Source: Prevotellaceae bacterium
Lineage (GTDB): Bacteria; Bacteroidota; Bacteroidia; Bacteroidales; Bacteroidaceae
Direction: 5' to 3'
Assembly (NCBI GenBank): GCA_003150315.1
Contig: QAML01000009.1
Coordinates: forward strand, 1-64,000
Length of the DNA: 64,000 nt
The translations under genes and the position numbers were made by a program. The notes below the pieces were generated by a model. The model was not told the DNA's origin and did not search any database. It worked only from the letters and a program-made list of their open reading frames with translations. The stretch's first letter is position 1, and every line of letters begins with the position of its first letter. Positions 43,834 to 52,858 of this stretch are shown here, in pieces.

Positions 43834-46800
43834 ATGCAAAACAAAGGATTCATAAAGGCAATTGCAGTATTACTAACCCTAATCTGCATTTATTACCTCT
43901 CATTCTCATTTGTTACCAGCCACTTCACAAGCAAGGCTGAAAAAATGGGAGAGGTAGCCGGCGCACAATATCTTGATTCCATAAAGAACGAGAAAGTGTG
44001 GCTCGGCGCGTACACGTTCAAGCAGTGCCAAGAAATGCAAATCGGTCTTGGTCTCGACCTCAAGGGAGGTATGAACGTAATTCTCGAAGTATCGGTTCCC
44101 GATGTCGTAAAATCTCTTGCCGACAACTCTACCGATCCAAATTTCCTCAAAGCCATTCAACAGGCTTCGGAACAGTCTCAAAACAGTCAGGACGACTTTA
44201 TCACGCTCTTCGTGAAGAATTATCAGTCAGTAGCGGGTAAAAATCATCTTGCAGAGGTATTTGCCACCCAACAACTCAAAGGACAGGTAGCAACTAACAG
44301 TACCGATTCACAAATAGAGAAGGTTCTTCGCAAAGAAGTTGCCGCAGCAATCGACAACTCCTACAAGGTGCTCCGCACACGTATAGACCGTTTCGGCGTA
44401 GCACAGCCTAATATTCAGACTTTGCAGGGTCAAATGGGTCGCATACTCGTTGAAATGCCGGGTATAAAGGAACCCGATCGCGTAAGAAAGCTTCTACAGG
44501 GAAGTGCAAACCTCGAGTTCTGGGAGACATACGACGGAAACATTATCATTCCCTATCTCTCGCAAATCGATGCCAAACTTGCAGCTTCAGGCAATGCTTC
44601 TGCCAAGGCTGACACTGCAAAAACAGAGCCCGCTGCCGAAGAAGTTGCAGCCGACACAGCGAAAGTTGAGAAAAATGCCAATGTAAATGCCGCTGCCGCG
44701 CTTAAAAAGCTCGAAGCCGGCAAAGACAAATCGAAAGAAGATGCTAAAGCCGATGCCGATCTCAAAAAACAGCACCCGCTTCTCTCATCCATTTCGCCCG
44801 CACAGGGAGGAAGAGGCTGCGTAGTGGGATATGTTCTCGCACGCGACACAGCCGAGGTAATGCACATGCTTACTTCCGGCGAAGCACAGAAACTTCTTCC
44901 GAAAGATCTCAAACTTTGCTGGGGCGTTAAGCCGTCAGAGGTTAGCACAAAACAGGACGTATTCGAACTCTATGCCTTGAAAGTTACCGAACGTAACGGT
45001 CGCGCACCGCTCGAGGGCGATGTCATCACAACTGCAAAGGACGATTACGACCAATTCCACCGTCCCTGCGTCAGCATGTCTATGAACACCGATGGCGCAC
45101 GCCGTTGGGCAGCCATTACAAAGAAAAACAAAGACCACGCAATAGCTATTGTTCTTGACGGATACGTTTACAGTGCTCCCAATGTAGAGAATGAAATCAC
45201 CGGAGGTCAGTCGCAAATCACAGGACACTTCACTGCCGAAGACACAAAAGACCTTGCAAACGTACTGCAGTCAGGAAAGATGCCTGCGCCAGCCCACATT
45301 GTACAGGAAGACATCGTAGGTCCGTCGCTCGGACAAGAGTCTATTATTCAAGGATTCACCGCCTGCGTCATAGCATTCATAATCCTTATGATTTACATGT
45401 GCGCAATCTACGGAATGATTCCCGGTATGGTTGCAAACTGCGCATTGTTGCTGAACTTCTTCTTCACTTTCGGAGTTCTCACATCCTTCCAGGCAGCACT
45501 TACAATGTCCGGAATTGCAGGTATGGTGCTTTCGCTCGGTATGGCAGTCGATGCCAACGTGCTTATATATGAAAGAACAAAGGAGGAATTGCGAAGCGGA
45601 AAACTTGTAAAGAACGCCCTTGCCGACGGATACAAGCACGCATTCTCTGCAATCTTCGACTCCAACCTCACATCAATCATCACCGCATTCATATTGTTTA
45701 ACTTCGGTACCGGACCTATTCGAGGATTTGCCACAACCCTTATCATCGGTTTGCTCGCCTCGTTCTTCACAGCCGTATGGCTCACTCGTATCGTTTACGA
45801 GCATTTCATGAACAAAGACAAGTGGCTTCACATCACGTTCACCACGAAACTTTCCGAAAACATCATGCGCGACCCGCACTACAACATTCTCGGTGCATCC
45901 AAGAAACTGCTCGTTGTGTGCGCAGCCCTGCTTGTTGTGGTATTCATCTCGTTTGGTGTGCGCGGTCTAAGCAAAGGCATCGACTTCACGGGAGGTCGCA
46001 ACTACGTTGTACAGTTTGAGCAAAAAGTAACCCCCGAAGAGGTTCGCGATCTCCTTCAAAAAGAAGTTGGCGACCAGGCAAACGTTTCAGCAATTGCTCT
46101 CGGTACAGACGGCAAGACACTTCGCGTGTCAACCAACTATAACATCAACGACAATTCCAACGATGCCGACGCACAATCAGAGAAATTCGTTTATCAGGCC
46201 TTGAAGAAAGGTCATCTGCTTGCAGACTACGTAACTCTCCAACGCTTCATCGACCGCGACAACCGCGCCGGCGGCTCTATCATAAGCTCGCAAAAAGTTG
46301 GTCCGTCTGTTGCTAAAGACGTAACAAACGGTGCTATCATCAGCGTAATACTCGCACTCGTGGCAATATTCCTCTACATTCTTGCACGTTTCCACAACGT
46401 AGCATACTCAGTGGGAAGTACAATTGCACTAACAGTCGATACACTGCTCATCATCGGTATGTATTCCATTTGCTGGGGTTGGGTTCCGTTCTCACTTGAA
46501 GTTGACCAGACTTTTATCGGTGCAGTGTTGACGGCTATCGGTTATTCAATCAACGATAAGGTGGTTATCTTCGACCGTGTACGTGAATACTTCCACCTCT
46601 ATCCCAAACGCGACAACCGCCGTATATACAACGACGCGCTCAACAGCACTCTCAGCCGTACAATAAACACCGGCGGCACAACACTCGTTGTTTTGCTCTG
46701 CATCTTCATCTTCGGTGGCGAAAGCATTCGCTCTTTCGCATTCGCAATGATTCTCGGTGTAATCTTCGGAACACTTTCCTCACTCTTCGTGGCATCACCT

Positions 46801-46887
46801 ATTGCATATCTTGTCATGAAGCGTACACGCCGCGACACTGCTAATGTAAAAGCAGAGGAACCGGTAGCAGAAGCAAAAGGGATCTAA
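43834..46887 (+). CDS. secDF: protein translocase SecDF (fused)
   Basis: 1017 residues from the ATG at 43834 (MQNKGFIKAIAVLL). SecD and SecF are one chain with 12 predicted membrane helices. SecD motifs: GLGLDLKGGMNVILEV and DRFGVAQPNIQ. SecF motif: GIDFTGGRNYVVQFEQ. The periplasmic P1 domain is interrupted after about residue 245 by a low-complexity Ala/Lys/Glu/Asp stretch of about 60 residues. SecDF uses the proton motive force to pull exported proteins across the inner membrane. Monocistronic; terminator follows. Confidence 0.97.
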   Translation: MQNKGFIKAIAVLLTLICIYYLSFSFVTSHFTSKAEKMGEVAGAQYLDSIKNEKVWLGAYTFKQCQEMQIGLGLDLKGGMNVILEVSVPDVVKSLADNSTDPNFLKAIQQASEQSQNSQDDFITLFVKNYQSVAGKNHLAEVFATQQLKGQVATNSTDSQIEKVLRKEVAAAIDNSYKVLRTRIDRFGVAQPNIQTLQGQMGRILVEMPGIKEPDRVRKLLQGSANLEFWETYDGNIIIPYLSQIDAKLAASGNASAKADTAKTEPAAEEVAADTAKVEKNANVNAAAALKKLEAGKDKSKEDAKADADLKKQHPLLSSISPAQGGRGCVVGYVLARDTAEVMHMLTSGEAQKLLPKDLKLCWGVKPSEVSTKQDVFELYALKVTERNGRAPLEGDVITTAKDDYDQFHRPCVSMSMNTDGARRWAAITKKNKDHAIAIVLDGYVYSAPNVENEITGGQSQITGHFTAEDTKDLANVLQSGKMPAPAHIVQEDIVGPSLGQESIIQGFTACVIAFIILMIYMCAIYGMIPGMVANCALLLNFFFTFGVLTSFQAALTMSGIAGMVLSLGMAVDANVLIYERTKEELRSGKLVKNALADGYKHAFSAIFDSNLTSIITAFILFNFGTGPIRGFATTLIIGLLASFFTAVWLTRIVYEHFMNKDKWLHITFTTKLSENIMRDPHYNILGASKKLLVVCAALLVVVFISFGVRGLSKGIDFTGGRNYVVQFEQKVTPEEVRDLLQKEVGDQANVSAIALGTDGKTLRVSTNYNINDNSNDADAQSEKFVYQALKKGHLLADYVTLQRFIDRDNRAGGSIISSQKVGPSVAKDVTNGAIISVILALVAIFLYILARFHNVAYSVGSTIALTVDTLLIIGMYSICWGWVPFSLEVDQTFIGAVLTAIGYSINDKVVIFDRVREYFHLYPKRDNRRIYNDALNSTLSRTINTGGTTLVVLLCIFIFGGESIRSFAFAMILGVIFGTLSSLFVASPIAYLVMKRTRRDTANVKAEEPVAEAKGI

Positions 46888-46923
46888 GCCTGAACATAAC
46901 TTTATAATATAATTGTTGAGAGT

Positions 46924-46963
46924 ATCTCGCCGGAGTCAACACAGACCCCGGCGAGATTTTTTT
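46924..46963 (+). terminator. Rho-independent terminator of secDF
   Basis: Perfect 10-bp stem (ATCTCGCCGG and complement) with a 14-nt loop and seven T. The 46964-47287 stretch beyond it has no convincing gene. Confidence 0.9.
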
Positions 46964-47287
46964 GTACCTGTACGCCCGTCTTTCCCGTTCTGTTTCCCAT
47001 TGATTAGGAAAGCCACCCGCCATACCCCGGTCTCCGTTTTGCCCGTTGCTTTTCCTATCATGCACAGCATATCTTCAACACCTTCAATGGCACAAAAATC
47101 CTACTATACGCCTTATAATATTTACATAATGGCATTCGTAAACGAAAACATCAGAACTGCACGGCAAGATGCGGTATGCATGCAATGCCACTCTTAACGC
47201 GGTACGGGATATACGCTTTTTTCATTTCTCAAAGAATATTCTTCGCAACAAAACCCGGGAGAAAAAATCATCCTCAAAAGGAATCCG

Positions 47288-47414
47288 AAAAATACACATG
47301 GCTTATAGCAAAAAACATAAGGCACATATTTTAAAATAAGTGCCTTGTATTTCAAAATATATGGCTTGTATTTTTGTGCATAAAAGGCATACTGATTTTC
47401 AGATACTTACAAAG
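47288..47414 (+). repeat. 21-bp-module intergenic element, copy 8 (left flank of AT-rich islet)
   Basis: Module centres at 47300, 47321, 47342 and 47363. Orientation R-F-R-R. Tail core (CAG-N4-TTA) at 47400-47409, 37 bp after module 4. Bases 47310-47375 are identical over 66 bp to 49317-49382 in copy 9, and a further 21-bp block before the tail is also identical. Confidence 0.92.
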
Positions 47415-47431
47415 TTGCTTAGACAAAGCAA

Positions 47432-47469
47432 AATTTGCTGTTATTTCAACATTAAAATAACAGCAAATT
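47432..47469. other. perfect 15-bp inverted repeat at the left edge of the islet
   Basis: AATTTGCTGTTATTT (47432-47446) pairs perfectly with 47455-47469 around an 8-nt loop. No T-tract follows on either side. It lies about 100 bp upstream of the XRE promoter. Confidence 0.7.
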
Positions 47470-47563
47470 ATACCATGTATAAAAAATAACAAATGCTAAT
47501 TCATACACTTGCTTTATTGCGCAAAACATTATTGGCGTATTGTACAATTTTTCAATTGTCATA

Positions 47564-47594
47564 TTTGCCAATTAAAAAACACTTATTACCTTTG
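47564..47594 (+). promoter_or_regulatory. complete Bacteroidota promoter of the XRE-CoiA-like pair
   Basis: TTTG (47564-47567), a 19-bp spacer, then TACCTTTG (47587-47594). Transcription would begin near 47601, just before the ATG at 47613. Confidence 0.75.
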
Positions 47595-47612
47595 CCGAAA
47601 ATTAGAATAGAA

Positions 47613-48083
47613 ATGATAGAAAACATATCTTTTGAAGCAAGAGGGAATAACCAATGCGAGATTAAACTTCAACATTCCACAGGAGAAACTACCGCCCTAC
47701 TGTTTTGCAGCACATTTCCTTTACAAGCGCAAAAATTCTACCTAAGAGCCATTCAAGCTTTGTTAGACATTAAGAAGGATTTATCCCCTAATAATGATTT
47801 ATTCAGCATATTCAGCTCATGGTTTGCCCAAAACTCCCTTGAAATGCCCTTGGGAGTAGGTACATCAAAGAATGAAGAGCGAATAAGAATAGGAAATCGA
47901 ATAAAAAAGATTAGAGAAAAAAAACATATTGACGCAAAAACTCTTGCTCACATAACAGGCATTGACGCAGCTAATCTATGCAGAATAGAACAAGGTAAAC
48001 AATCCGTTGGAATTGATATCTTATCAAAAATAGCAAACTCCATGGGATATAAAATTGATTTTGTAGAACTAAATAAAACCTAA
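47613..48083 (+). CDS. XRE family DNA-binding protein with C-terminal HTH
   Basis: 156 residues from the ATG at 47613, chosen because the promoter at 47564-47594 lies inside the longer frame. Residues 1 to about 85 form an unrecognised domain. Residues about 92-150 are a Cro/cI helix-turn-helix (IKKIREKKHIDAKTLAHI, LCRIEQGKQSVGIDILSKIA). The stop overlaps the next gene's start (TAATG). Both genes are visibly richer in A and T than their surroundings, pointing to horizontal acquisition. Likely regulator of the pair, or an antitoxin-like partner; that is inference. Confidence 0.8.
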   Translation: MIENISFEARGNNQCEIKLQHSTGETTALLFCSTFPLQAQKFYLRAIQALLDIKKDLSPNNDLFSIFSSWFAQNSLEMPLGVGTSKNEERIRIGNRIKKIREKKHIDAKTLAHITGIDAANLCRIEQGKQSVGIDILSKIANSMGYKIDFVELNKT

Positions 48084-49216
48084 TGAAAAACTTACAAAAC
48101 AGGCATGAAACTCACATGCTAACACATGCACTAAATTCAGAAGGCGCATGTGTCAACGTAAACAACGTACCAAACGGTAATAGATGCGGATGCATTTGCC
48201 CCGCTTGCAAAGAACCTTTGACGGCAAAGAATCGTGGTAATAAACGAATTCATCATTTTGCCCACCAGTCAGGAGCAGACTGCCCACATGCCTATGAAAC
48301 TATGCTGCACCTCCTTGCAAAACAAAAAATCCAAGAGAAATTTCTTAACAGTGATGAGTTTTGGATAACTTTAGTGTACAAGTCATTTTGCCATAAAACC
48401 AAAAGTTGCAAATACAAAAGGTACTCCGAATGCTGCAAACAGTATATGAAAAGAAATAATTTGAAAGAATACTATGACTCATGCGAACAAGAAACAAGCT
48501 ACGATAATATAAAAAGACGTTCAGACCTGAAAATATTTTCATTCATCCATCCTGAGAGAAGACCAATCTATATTGAAATCTGCGTTACCCATGCAAGCGT
48601 TGAGCAAAAACTACACAGCGGCAACCGAATAATCGAAATTTTCATTGAAGACGAGAAAGATATTGAAAATATAGTAAACAACGGCTTTGTAGAGGAAATG
48701 AAAAATAACAGTTATCCCGATGAACAAGAATCAAAGATAAACTTTTACGGATTCAATACGACAGACTATAAAAATAGTACCATGAGCAACTCTATTAACA
48801 TTGTAAGAGCTTTACAATACAGTACTGGCAAAATATTCTGTCAAGGAGACACTTGCAACTGCAAAGAAAGAAATAAATCATCACGGAAATGTTTGATAGA
48901 ATTAATTTTTCATACAAATTCTCTTTACCAAGTTTATAATTACGCCATATATAAATTATTCCAAGAGACCGGAATAAAAAATTGTGTACTGTGTAAAAAC
49001 TACGTAGACAACTATAATGGCTCGGGTAAAATATGTCGCTACTACAAACATTTACAAATTCCCAAAGATGAAAACCATGATACTTCGCGAGCAAAAAGCT
49101 GTCAGTGTTTTGAAATAGACAAACAAGACATGGAACGTGTGCTAAAAAGAGGACTGCGTTGCAAATTCGAAATTTTGCAAAACACAAATAAATTAGCATA
49201 CATAACACAGCAATAA
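48083..49216 (+). CDS. CoiA-like zinc-finger nuclease, Cys-rich
   Basis: 377 residues. The N-terminus matches the competence protein CoiA zinc-finger pattern: C39-x2-C42, then HHFAH (57-61) and C67, followed by a helical YETMLHLLAKQKIQEKF segment. A nuclease-like core follows (RRSDLKI with D148; YIEICVTH with E165; K176), compatible with a restriction-endonuclease fold. The remaining half is unrecognised and has many cysteines in pairs (CQGDTCNC, CVLC, CQCF), 22 Cys overall, suggesting several zinc sites. Co-transcribed with the XRE gene by a one-base overlap, in an AT-rich islet bracketed by two nearly identical repeat elements. A DNA-uptake, DNA-repair or defence function is possible; none is proven. 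Confidence 0.65.
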   Translation: MKNLQNRHETHMLTHALNSEGACVNVNNVPNGNRCGCICPACKEPLTAKNRGNKRIHHFAHQSGADCPHAYETMLHLLAKQKIQEKFLNSDEFWITLVYKSFCHKTKSCKYKRYSECCKQYMKRNNLKEYYDSCEQETSYDNIKRRSDLKIFSFIHPERRPIYIEICVTHASVEQKLHSGNRIIEIFIEDEKDIENIVNNGFVEEMKNNSYPDEQESKINFYGFNTTDYKNSTMSNSINIVRALQYSTGKIFCQGDTCNCKERNKSSRKCLIELIFHTNSLYQVYNYAIYKLFQETGIKNCVLCKNYVDNYNGSGKICRYYKHLQIPKDENHDTSRAKSCQCFEIDKQDMERVLKRGLRCKFEILQNTNKLAYITQQ

Positions 49217-49295
49217 CATAGTATCTCGCAATATAACATAAGCAACTTTTTAACCAATCATAAAGGGAAATCTCAACTTATAAATTTGCCCCCCG

Positions 49296-49421
49296 AAAAA
49301 ACACAAGGCATCTTGTAAAAAACATAAGGCACATATTTTAAAATAAGTGCCTTGTATTTCAAAATATATGGCTTGTATTTTTACGGGTAAAAGGCATACT
49401 GATTTTCAATAGCTTACAAAG
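49296..49421 (+). repeat. 21-bp-module intergenic element, copy 9 (right flank of AT-rich islet)
   Basis: Module centres at 49307, 49328, 49349 and 49370. Orientation F-F-R-R, the only copy with this pattern. Tail core at 49407-49416, 37 bp after module 4. Closest relative in the window is copy 8, in the same orientation. Confidence 0.92.
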
Positions 49422-49449
49422 GCGTGAAATTTCACTTACCAAAACAAAA

Positions 49450-49496
49450 AATCTCCGTCTGCAGAGAGTTATTCTGCATGGGCGGAGATTTTTTTG
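49450..49496. terminator. bidirectional Rho-independent terminator
   Basis: Stem AATCTCCG with an inner TGCAGA/TCTGCA helix. T-tracts lie on both sides (TTTTTTTG on +, TTTTTTGTTTT on -). It serves the acyltransferase gene on the minus strand and any + strand transcription leaving the islet. Confidence 0.8.
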
Positions 49497-49576
49497 TTGT
49501 CCGATATGTTTTACGTCCGGCGCAGGCTATGGCACAAGCGGAACCAACGTCCGATCGTGCCGCGCATCACTTGCTA

Positions 49577-50773
49577 TTACGCTTGTTTTTGCGCGGGCAA
49601 GGCATATAGTTTTTTCTTCAACCATGCCCTTACCGGTTCGTCATAGAGTTTCAGGAAAGCCCAAGCAATGCCTATAGCCACAAGCAGTATGCCTAAATTC
49701 AGAACCACATGATGCCACACGGGAGAATCCTTGTGACTCGACACCCATGCCATTTGCATGTACATAAGCGGGAAATGCGTTATGTATAACGGGTAAGAAA
49801 GATTGCCGAGAGTCTCGCACCACTTCGCACTTCTCTTGTCGGTTGTCTTGCTACCCGCTCCTATCAGCACAATCACGGGAAACATCACCACAATGGCAAA
49901 TACCTGATACAAGCCATCGGCTACACACGATTTTCCGCCTATTTGCGGCACTGCAAAGAGCACTACAAGCAGCAGCGAAGCCCACCAGAAACCGCCTCGA
50001 ATGCCCAACGGACTTCCGCTCGGGTTTTCTTTTGTAATGAACTTGGGAAGCAGGCGCGAAATCAACAGACCGCAGAGAAAAGGATAGAGCAGTCGGCTGA
50101 AACCAACATACATCTGGTCGGGAGTAATGCTCCACCCGCCGATGACATCATACTTCGGTTGCGCAAAAAATCCGAACACGTCCCACCCGAGAGCAAGATT
50201 CATGGTAAGGAAAGCACTTGCCACACACAACATGCCCAACACTACAGTAGGCAGACGGCGCAGAACGAATGCGTAAAGTATATTGCCGATATATTCAAAG
50301 GTTAGCGACCAGTTCGGACCGTTTAAGGAATTCGTCTCGCCCCATCCGCGAATGTCGAGACCCGTTCCGGCAGGAATCATAAGCAGTCCCAGCACTATGC
50401 ACAAGAAAAATTTCCACGGCTCAGTGCCTCCTATCAGCGAGAAATAGTCGCTCTCGCCAAAGAAGAACAGACATGCCCCGAACAATGTGCCTGCCACCAC
50501 CATTGGATGCAAACGTATAAGGCGGCGTTTGAAGAAACTCCACGTTGACATCCTGTCCCAACGGTCATCGTAGGCATATCCAATCACGAATCCCGACAAC
50601 ACGAAGAAAAAGTCCACGGCAAGGTAACCGTGATTTATGTGTTGCGTGCCGAAAAACGGGATGTAGGTTTCAAACCCATGGAAAAGAATTACCACCAGTG
50701 CCGCCACGCCGCGCAGTCCGTCAAGTATCGCGTAGCGCGGCTTTGATGCGAGATAAACATTTTTCTGATTCAT
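49577..50773 (-). CDS. acyltransferase 3 family integral membrane protein
   Basis: 398 residues with about ten membrane helices. Family signatures: AILDGLRGVAALVVILFHGFE (the conserved RG and His) and LAVDFFFVLSGFVIGYAY. Proteins of this family O-acetylate or otherwise acylate exported glycans, such as O-antigen, capsule or peptidoglycan. No glycan cluster is nearby, so the substrate is unknown. Monocistronic; a TATCTTTG element at 50901-50908 may be its promoter. Confidence 0.88.
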   Translation of the reverse strand: MNQKNVYLASKPRYAILDGLRGVAALVVILFHGFETYIPFFGTQHINHGYLAVDFFFVLSGFVIGYAYDDRWDRMSTWSFFKRRLIRLHPMVVAGTLFGACLFFFGESDYFSLIGGTEPWKFFLCIVLGLLMIPAGTGLDIRGWGETNSLNGPNWSLTFEYIGNILYAFVLRRLPTVVLGMLCVASAFLTMNLALGWDVFGFFAQPKYDVIGGWSITPDQMYVGFSRLLYPFLCGLLISRLLPKFITKENPSGSPLGIRGGFWWASLLLVVLFAVPQIGGKSCVADGLYQVFAIVVMFPVIVLIGAGSKTTDKRSAKWCETLGNLSYPLYITHFPLMYMQMAWVSSHKDSPVWHHVVLNLGILLVAIGIAWAFLKLYDEPVRAWLKKKLYALPAQKQA

Positions 50774-50900
50774 TTTTTACATATCTGTTTTTGTTTTGCA
50801 ATGATTGGACTTCTTACAAAACCACATGCACCGGGCAATTCTCACATTGTCCTGTGGTTCCGACGAAACATTAAATAAGAAGTCAGGAAACTTTCAAGTT

Positions 50901-50908
50901 CAAAGATA
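50901..50908 (-). promoter_or_regulatory. candidate -7 element of the acyltransferase gene
   Basis: TATCTTTG on the minus strand, an exact TAnnTTTG match, about 128 bp upstream of the start codon. Confidence 0.35.
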
Positions 50909-51003
50909 AGCCTTTCCTGCGACATACACACCCCTGTGGTTTGCATTTCGCAACTATCTTCTCCTACACGAATACGGCAAAAAACATGCATATTCCGACA
51001 TGG

Positions 51004-51129
51004 AAAAAGACACACGGCTTGTTGTAAAAAACATAAGGCATATATTTTAAAATACAAGGCACTTATTTTAAAATAAGTGCCTTGTATTTTTCACGAAAAA
51101 TGACATCTGATTTTCAACAACTTACAAAG
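51004..51129 (+). repeat. 21-bp-module intergenic element, copy 10
   Basis: Module centres at 51016, 51037, 51058 and 51079. Orientation R-F-F-R. Tail core at 51115-51124. Lies between two minus-strand genes, 56 bp from the stop of the unrecognised membrane protein gene. Confidence 0.92.
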
Positions 51130-51185
51130 GGCAATTTTTAAGGCATTTTCAAGAGTTGCGTGAGGCACTTTATCTAAGCATTTTC

Positions 51186-52301
51186 CTATTTCCCCAGTTC
51201 CAGATACACAGACAGTAAAGAACCTGCCACGGCTGAAATCATCACAATCAGCACCTGCCACATGGCAAGACTCACCCTTATGTAATTGAAATCCGAAAAT
51301 TCCTTGCGTTTCCAAACGGTGTAGTTTTCTTTCAGCCAGGAAAGGAAATCAATCAGTTCCTTACGCGGATTCCTACGAAACCAGTCGACCGTCTTTACCT
51401 CCAAAACCGGCTCATCCGCCCATGAAAAAGCACGAGCCCACTCCACTTCTTCACCTTTCAGCCCTATACAAACGACAAACTCGTTTTTGTTGCCGCCATG
51501 CCAGAAAGAACGCTGTTTATCCACTATGTTCACCGAAGCGGTTGAGGCATCGAAAAGAAGAATGAAGAGATGCATCTCCACCTTTGGGGCAAAAATGGAA
51601 TTGAATACGCGAAAAGCCCTTTCCGTGTTCGGGGCAATATTGAAATGACGGGAAAGAACGGTGGGCGCATCAAAATTATTTATTTCGGGATAGTCAATAA
51701 GCCCGAGCCTGTCGGCTTCCTCACCGGTTATTTTCTCAAAACGGAAAATAGAATTGGAGTTTCGGATTTTGTTGGTATATGAATGTGTCTCGGTTATAGT
51801 GAAAAGTTTTTCCGTGGGAGCACTTTCGGATTCGCGGGCTTCGGCATAATAAAAATGATGTCCGTATCTCACACCCCCTACAATCTCACTCCCGGACCAT
51901 AAGTCGCCATGCCGGGGTGCGTTCCACGTTGTGCATATCAGAGAATACGATTTCGAACTTATCAGGTGGCGTGTGCCAATGTTGGTTTTGAAATAAAAAA
52001 CCTCGGAATGGTGAGTATAAACCACCCTTCGCCTTTCGTGGGTATTGCCGTTCTTGTCCGTATAAGTTTCAACAATGACTTCTCTTTCCGTCCAAGGCTC
52101 TTCGTAAAAAAGTCCCCAAATAAATGCGCCCAGATATTCGGTGGCTTTTGTACGATTCCTATAACACAACCTGTGAGTCAAGCCTGCGGCAGCCCAACCC
52201 GAGACTAAAATCCAAGCATAAGGCTCCGGGGTGTCAATGCCGCAAACATAGAACACAAAAAGGCACACCACAGGCGGCATTAAATATGCTATGGCAACCA
52301 T
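51186..52301 (-). CDS. unrecognised membrane protein downstream of a LemA-like gene
   Basis: 371 residues. Two hydrophobic helices at the N-terminus (VAIAYLMPPVVCLFVFYVCG and the WILVSGWAAAGL region) and one at the C-terminus (MWQVLIVMISAVAGSLLSVY) flank a soluble domain of about 280 residues. I recognise no family in that domain. It contains aromatic-rich segments (EVFYFKTNIGTRHL, GGVRYGHHFYYAEARE) and a predicted beta-rich middle. The gene starts 23 bp after the LemA-like gene ends, so they are likely co-expressed. LemA-type proteins are often encoded next to membrane proteins of unknown function. Confidence 0.7.
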   Translation of the reverse strand: MVAIAYLMPPVVCLFVFYVCGIDTPEPYAWILVSGWAAAGLTHRLCYRNRTKATEYLGAFIWGLFYEEPWTEREVIVETYTDKNGNTHERRRVVYTHHSEVFYFKTNIGTRHLISSKSYSLICTTWNAPRHGDLWSGSEIVGGVRYGHHFYYAEARESESAPTEKLFTITETHSYTNKIRNSNSIFRFEKITGEEADRLGLIDYPEINNFDAPTVLSRHFNIAPNTERAFRVFNSIFAPKVEMHLFILLFDASTASVNIVDKQRSFWHGGNKNEFVVCIGLKGEEVEWARAFSWADEPVLEVKTVDWFRRNPRKELIDFLSWLKENYTVWKRKEFSDFNYIRVSLAMWQVLIVMISAVAGSLLSVYLELGK

Positions 52302-52324
52302 AAGACTACTTTGGTTGGAAAAAA

Positions 52325-52858
52325 TCAGTCGTGGAATGTTAGCATCTCGTCATCTATGCCCGACTGCATGATGTTGTTGGTTGAAGTAGAAGCTATGACG
52401 GTATAGTCAATTGCAGACTTGTTACGGATGAACCAGCATGAAGGATATTGTTCAAGCAATGCCGCACGCTGATTAATAATATCAAGCATACGGGTTTGCT
52501 CTGTGTTGAACGCTTCGCGCTGAACTTCTATCGACTGCATGAGATCTCCGTAAAGCGAAGTGTCGAACGTGGGGTTCTGTTCCTGAATCCATTTCATCAT
52601 TCCTCCGTTGTCGCCGGAATATCTTCCCGCAATCAAATCGGGATATATCTTTTCGAAAGCCTTACGATACTCGGTGGACACATTTGCTTTCTCCCGAATG
52701 ATTTTGAACACTTTGTCGCGCACCGATTTTATTTTTCCGCGCTGCGCTTCAGCCTCTTTGCGCAGGGCTATTTCCTTGTTGTTGTACGAAAAAAACATCA
52801 CCAACAATATTATGGCGAATACCGCAACACACATAATGAGAATGATACTTGCTGACAT
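52325..52858 (-). CDS. LemA-like membrane-anchored coiled-coil protein
   Basis: 177 residues from the ATG at 52858 (MSASIILIMCVAVFAIILLVMF). One N-terminal membrane helix is followed by FSYNN and long helices (IKSVRDKVFKIIREKANVS, QSIEVQREAFNTEQTRMLD) in the LemA arrangement. The YPSCWFIRN near the end matches the conserved YP segment of LemA proteins. Function in bacteria is unclear. First of two genes; a TACCTTTG promoter element lies about 140 bp upstream. Confidence 0.7.
   Translation of the reverse strand: MSASIILIMCVAVFAIILLVMFFSYNNKEIALRKEAEAQRGKIKSVRDKVFKIIREKANVSTEYRKAFEKIYPDLIAGRYSGDNGGMMKWIQEQNPTFDTSLYGDLMQSIEVQREAFNTEQTRMLDIINQRAALLEQYPSCWFIRNKSAIDYTVIASTSTNNIMQSGIDDEMLTFHD

Noticed and set aside
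46913-47197. Small + strand frame after secDF
   Set aside because: Starts inside the secDF terminator, no promoter and no recognisable motif.
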